Shown here: piece by piece, positions 61,711-64,000 of the stretch | Layout of the letters: every line of letters begins with the position of its first letter | Numbering within the stretch: the stretch's first letter is position 1 | DNA from: Sitta carolinensis | Lineage: Eukaryota > Chordata > Aves > Passeriformes > Sittidae | Assembly: GCA_032173965.1 (NCBI GenBank) | Contig: CM063290.1 | Span: 4,663,501 to 4,727,500 of the forward strand | Length of the DNA stretch: 64,000 nt | Direction of reading: 5' to 3' | Made by a program: the position numbers and the translations under genes | The notes under the pieces: model-generated | What the model saw: only the letters and a program-made list of their open reading frames with translations | The model's database searches: none | What the model was told of the DNA's origin: nothing

Positions 61711-61915
61711 ATCACAGAATCATGGAATGGTTTGGGTTGGAAAATCACCTGATTCCAGCCCTCCTGCTGTGGACATAACACCTTCCACTAGACCAGGGTG
61801 CTCCAAGTCCCATCCAGCCTGGCCTGGGACACTTCTGTCCGTGGGGCATTCACAGCTTCACTGAGCAGCCTGTGCCAGGGCCTGACCACCCTCACAGGGA
61901 ACGCTCTTTTCCTAC
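61711..61915 (-). mobile_element. CR1 LINE fragment, 3' end, antisense orientation
   Basis: The plus strand reads ATCACAGAATCATGGAATGG then TTTGGGTTGGAA, the complement of the bird CR1 3' terminus. Further on it carries complements of the CR1 blocks CTGGTCTAGTGGAAGGTGT, AGGCCAGGCTGGATGGGA-like and CCTGTGAGGGTGGTCAGGCC. It is of the same general subfamily as the copy at 22182 and differs from that at 23909. It is 5'-truncated with no coding capacity. The inner boundary near 61915 is approximate. Confidence 0.9.
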
Positions 61916-62574
61916 TCTCTGGGATAGAAGACCTTGTCAAGTTGCCTGATCTACCCAAAGAGCTGGGAGGCTTTTGTGTTGTCACTCTGAGATGATGCCT
62001 TTTAGCTTAGTGCTGTAAAGGCTGCTGTGACTGGTGAGAGAGGAAAACCCTTAGTGCTTCTTTGCATCCCTGCTTTCAAATTAAACATGGATTTTACAAA
62101 ACTGCATTTGTAGCCTGGTGTCACTGGCTACAGGCCCAACTTTGATCTGACTTTTAATTGTGTGATTACTGGTACTCTGAATTACTTTGTTGTAAATAGC
62201 AGTTAGAAATACCTCCAAAACAAAACCAGCAAAGTTATTGTTATAGTTCTTAATTTTCTTTTATGAGAAAAGTACTAAAAGTTGACACAGTTATTTAAAA
62301 AAAGTGACTTTTTCTTTAAAGGGAAAAGCAACACTGCTTTTGTCTTAAACATGTCATGATCTCTTGCTGATGGAGGGAGGAGGAGAAATCACTGTGGTTT
62401 GTAAAGAAACATCGTGACAATCTAATATCTGTTATTACAATCCCACACGCTTCGGGATGTGACATACTTTGCAGTTGGGTGACATTTGTGCAATTACTGA
62501 AAGAAGTCTGATGCAGAACTGCCAGAAAAGCAGTTGGAGTGAACAAGGGCAAACTCATTGTGGTTTTCTTTCAG

Positions 62575-62713
62575 CTGTTTGCTTCCAACGTGGAAGGGAA
62601 GAGTTCTCCCAGCGAAGTGCTGGTCTGCACAACCAGCCCAGACAGGCCAGGACCTCCAACCAGACCCGTGATCAAGGGGCCAATAACATCTCATGGCTTT
62701 AGTGTGAAGTGGG
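62575..62713 (+). CDS. FNDC3B: FNDC3B exon L, end of FN3 domain 3 and start of FN3 domain 4 (residues about 551-597)
   Basis: The exon reads LFASNVEGKSSPSEVLVCTT, then SPDRPGPPTRPVIKGPITSH and GFSVKW plus one base of Asp. The first part is the F-G hairpin of FN3 domain 3 (ASN.EGKS.PSEV). RPGPPTRP is the inter-domain linker, and GFSVKW is strand B of FN3 domain 4 with the core Trp. It is 139 nt, phase 0 to phase 1. The acceptor is TTTCAG and the donor GGG|GTAAGC. The stop-to-stop frame continues to 62769 inside the intron, which is not coding. Confidence 0.95.
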
Positions 62714-63250
62714 GTAAGCCAGCTCAGATTGCTGTGGCAGAGTTTTTGGTTCATGAGAAATTAAAGTAAAATCACGTAAATTATTTGTTAGAATTTAGAC
62801 TTTTCATGCTCCTTCTCAGTCCAAAGTTGAATGTGTTTGGAGAACTTGACAGCTGATTTTTTTTAATATTCTAAAAGGTTTTGCAGAGGCTCTTGTGTGT
62901 TCAGAAGCAAAAATGTTTTGGTTTTGATTAACTTACACTCAAGCGCGTCTTCAGGCTTTTCACTCTCCATTTCATGTCCCATTGCAGCTTCATTCTAGCT
63001 GCTTCCTTTATTAATGGGGAAAACCTCCCCACAGCTTCTCTTTCAGTTCTTTTTCCATACATTTTTTTTGGATCAACATTATCCAGCAGCCTTATTCTGA
63101 TTATTGCTGAAAACCAATGTCTGTCAGCCACTTCTGCTACACATAACTGGTGTAGTTAATGTGGAGAGTTCATGGAGAAGGAGCTGGATCAGAGACAGGT
63201 TTGGTATTGTTTTGTGATCTTTCACTCCTATTCTTATCTTATTTTTTCAG
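62714..63250 (+). other. FNDC3B: Intron L-M, 0.5 kb
   Basis: GT-AG intron with donor GTAAGC and acceptor TTATTTTTTCAG. No feature was recognised. Confidence 0.9.
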
Positions 63251-63322
63251 ATCCTCCACAGGATAATGGTGGTTCAGAAATCCTGAAGTATCTGCTGGAG
63301 ATTTCTCAAGGAAGTCCAGAAG
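63251..63322 (+). CDS. FNDC3B: FNDC3B exon M, C strand of FN3 domain 4 (residues about 597-621)
   Basis: A 72-nt exon, phase 1 at both ends, reading (D)[19 protein letters not shown] then GSPE and one base of Ala. It has the B-C turn DPP.DNGG and the C strand ILKYLLEI, repeating the pattern of exon H in FN3 domain 2. The acceptor is TTTCAG and the donor AAG|GTAAAC. The C-C' loop (SQGSPEAN) differs from the human loop as I recall it (TDGNSEAN). Confidence 0.95.
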
Positions 63323-63833
63323 GTAAACTTGAGACAAATTGTTTCAGTTTCAAAACACTGTGACTACTATGTGGAAGTCCTGACTCTTTAGGTTATTATT
63401 GTTATTATCATTAATGTCCTAATAATGTGATAGAAACTGAGTTATATACTTTGCAGGATTCCTGGGTGAGCTGGGGTTGGATTTTGGGAATGTTTTGTAG
63501 TGGGGTTTTAGGTATCCTCTTTCTACTAATAATGACAGAATTTTAGGTTATATGGCTAAATCTAGAAATATTTTATTTGTATTTGCATGCATATATTTGC
63601 ACACTTATACATTATATATAATAGTCATATTTATTTCTATTTGTAATTATATATATTTGCATGAATGTCTATGTGTTATGTCTTCAAGTGGCAAATAACA
63701 TTTAAAATATTACTAATGATTTACCTGAAATACGTCATTTGTGGAAGACCACACTGAAGATTTTCCTTTCTTCTAGACACTCCTAAATGTGTTGTTTTCC
63801 ACTTCTTTAAACTTGGCTCTATCTTATTTTTAG
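63323..63833 (+). other. FNDC3B: Intron M-N, 0.5 kb
   Basis: GT-AG intron with donor GTAAAC and acceptor TTATTTTTAG. An AT-rich stretch of TA repeats occupies about 63585-63660. Nothing else was recognised. Confidence 0.9.
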
Positions 63834-63952
63834 CAAATCAGTGGGAAGTGGCCTATAGTGGCTCTGCTACAGAATACACCTGTACTCACTTGAAACCAGG
63901 CACTTTGTATAAACTCCGGGCGTGCTGTATCAGCACTGGTGGACACAGTCAG
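63834..63952 (+). CDS. FNDC3B: FNDC3B exon N, C'-G part of FN3 domain 4 (residues about 621-660)
   Basis: The exon reads (A)[19 protein letters not shown], then [20 protein letters not shown]. It contains the C' strand (WEVAYSG), the E-F signature [10 protein letters not shown] and the F-G loop STGGHSQ. It ends in phase 0 at donor CAG|GTGGGT, just before the G strand, which must lie in the next exon beyond the window. It is 119 nt, with acceptor TTTTTAG. The block matches human FNDC3B almost residue for residue in memory, with Cys for Phe in EYTCTHL. Confidence 0.95.
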
Positions 63953-64000
63953 GTGGGTATTACCTAACCATGAGGGCTATTGGGTTTTTATTTTTCAGAG
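63953..64000 (+). other. FNDC3B: Start of the intron after exon N
   Basis: The donor GTGGGT opens an intron that runs off the window. The remaining FN3 domains, C-terminal membrane anchor and 3' UTR must lie to the right. Confidence 0.85.

Larger units (their letters stand above)
60852..62574 (+). other. FNDC3B: Intron K-L, 1.7 kb
   Basis: GT-AG intron with donor GTAAAG and acceptor TTTCTTTCAG. It contains an A/C-rich tract (61628-61710) joined directly to an antisense CR1 3' end (61711-61915). The GC-richer stretch 61110-61600 has overlapping chance frames on both strands (up to 140 codons), with no domain recognised. Confidence 0.86.
10370..63952 (+). other. FNDC3B: FNDC3B gene, internal part (14 exons, both ends missing)
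   Basis: The 14 exons listed separately join into one open frame of 1793 nt (598 residues including the split first codon). Every junction is a GT-AG pair with matching phases. The order read is a Pro/His-rich N-terminal region, a basic Gly/Ser linker, then FN3 domains 1-3 and most of 4. The FNDC3B family is known as an ER-associated, tail-anchored multi-FN3 protein of about 1,200 residues, linked to adipocyte differentiation, cell adhesion and migration. The start codon exon, promoter, later FN3 domains, membrane anchor and 3' UTR are not in the window. Choosing FNDC3B over FNDC3A rests on the remembered N-terminal sequence (for example VIEDSTGVRRVVVTPQSPEC); FNDC3A differs clearly there. 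Exons C, F, H, K and M have lengths divisible by three and equal phases at both ends, so each could be skipped without a frameshift. Confidence 0.95.

Noticed and set aside
1..64000. tRNA genes, rRNA, CRISPR arrays, intact LTR elements or a second gene
   Set aside because: None could be recognised by reading. I did not run a structure or repeat search, so a degraded or very short element could be missed.

Overview
The window is vertebrate nuclear DNA, most likely from a bird. It has 14 short, widely spaced GT-AG exons, no operons or compact coding, and degraded CR1 retrotransposon 3' ends, which are the commonest interspersed repeat of bird genomes. All protein-coding sequence I can support belongs to one plus-strand gene, FNDC3B (fibronectin type III domain containing 3B, also called FAD104). 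I identified it by reading the spliced protein across exon junctions and comparing it with the FNDC3B and FNDC3A sequences as I remember them. The proline/histidine-rich N-terminus matches FNDC3B rather than FNDC3A.

Layout: positions 1-10369 lie inside an upstream intron, so the promoter and the exons for about the first 62 residues are outside. Exons A-D (10370-10446, 17796-18039, 18962-19246, 38371-38429) encode the N-terminal low-complexity region and the linker into the first FN3 domain. Exons E-N (44488-63952) encode FN3 domains 1 to 3 and most of domain 4. The other FN3 domains, the C-terminal membrane segment and the 3' UTR lie past the right edge. The 14 exons total 1793 nt and join without a frameshift or stop. 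They give 598 residues, about half of the roughly 1,200-residue protein (residues about 63-660 on the human scale). The largest intron, between exons C and D, is 19.1 kb.

The rest is intronic. I recognise three CR1 3' ends (22182-22519 plus; 23909-24285 and 61711-61915 minus), one CR1-type reverse transcriptase scrap (33046-33156), several strand-biased G/T or A/C tracts and short AT-rich microsatellites. I found no tRNA, rRNA, CRISPR array, second gene or intact mobile element.

I found no undescribed biological system. The observations most worth checking are an in-frame 15-nt microexon candidate at 59042-59056 that would alter the FG loop of FN3 domain 2, a possible truncated isoform with a hydrophobic tail made by reading past exon C, an almost perfect 28-nt palindrome at 6361-6388, a CpG-rich intronic patch upstream of exon I, and exon pair B+C as a possible circular RNA.
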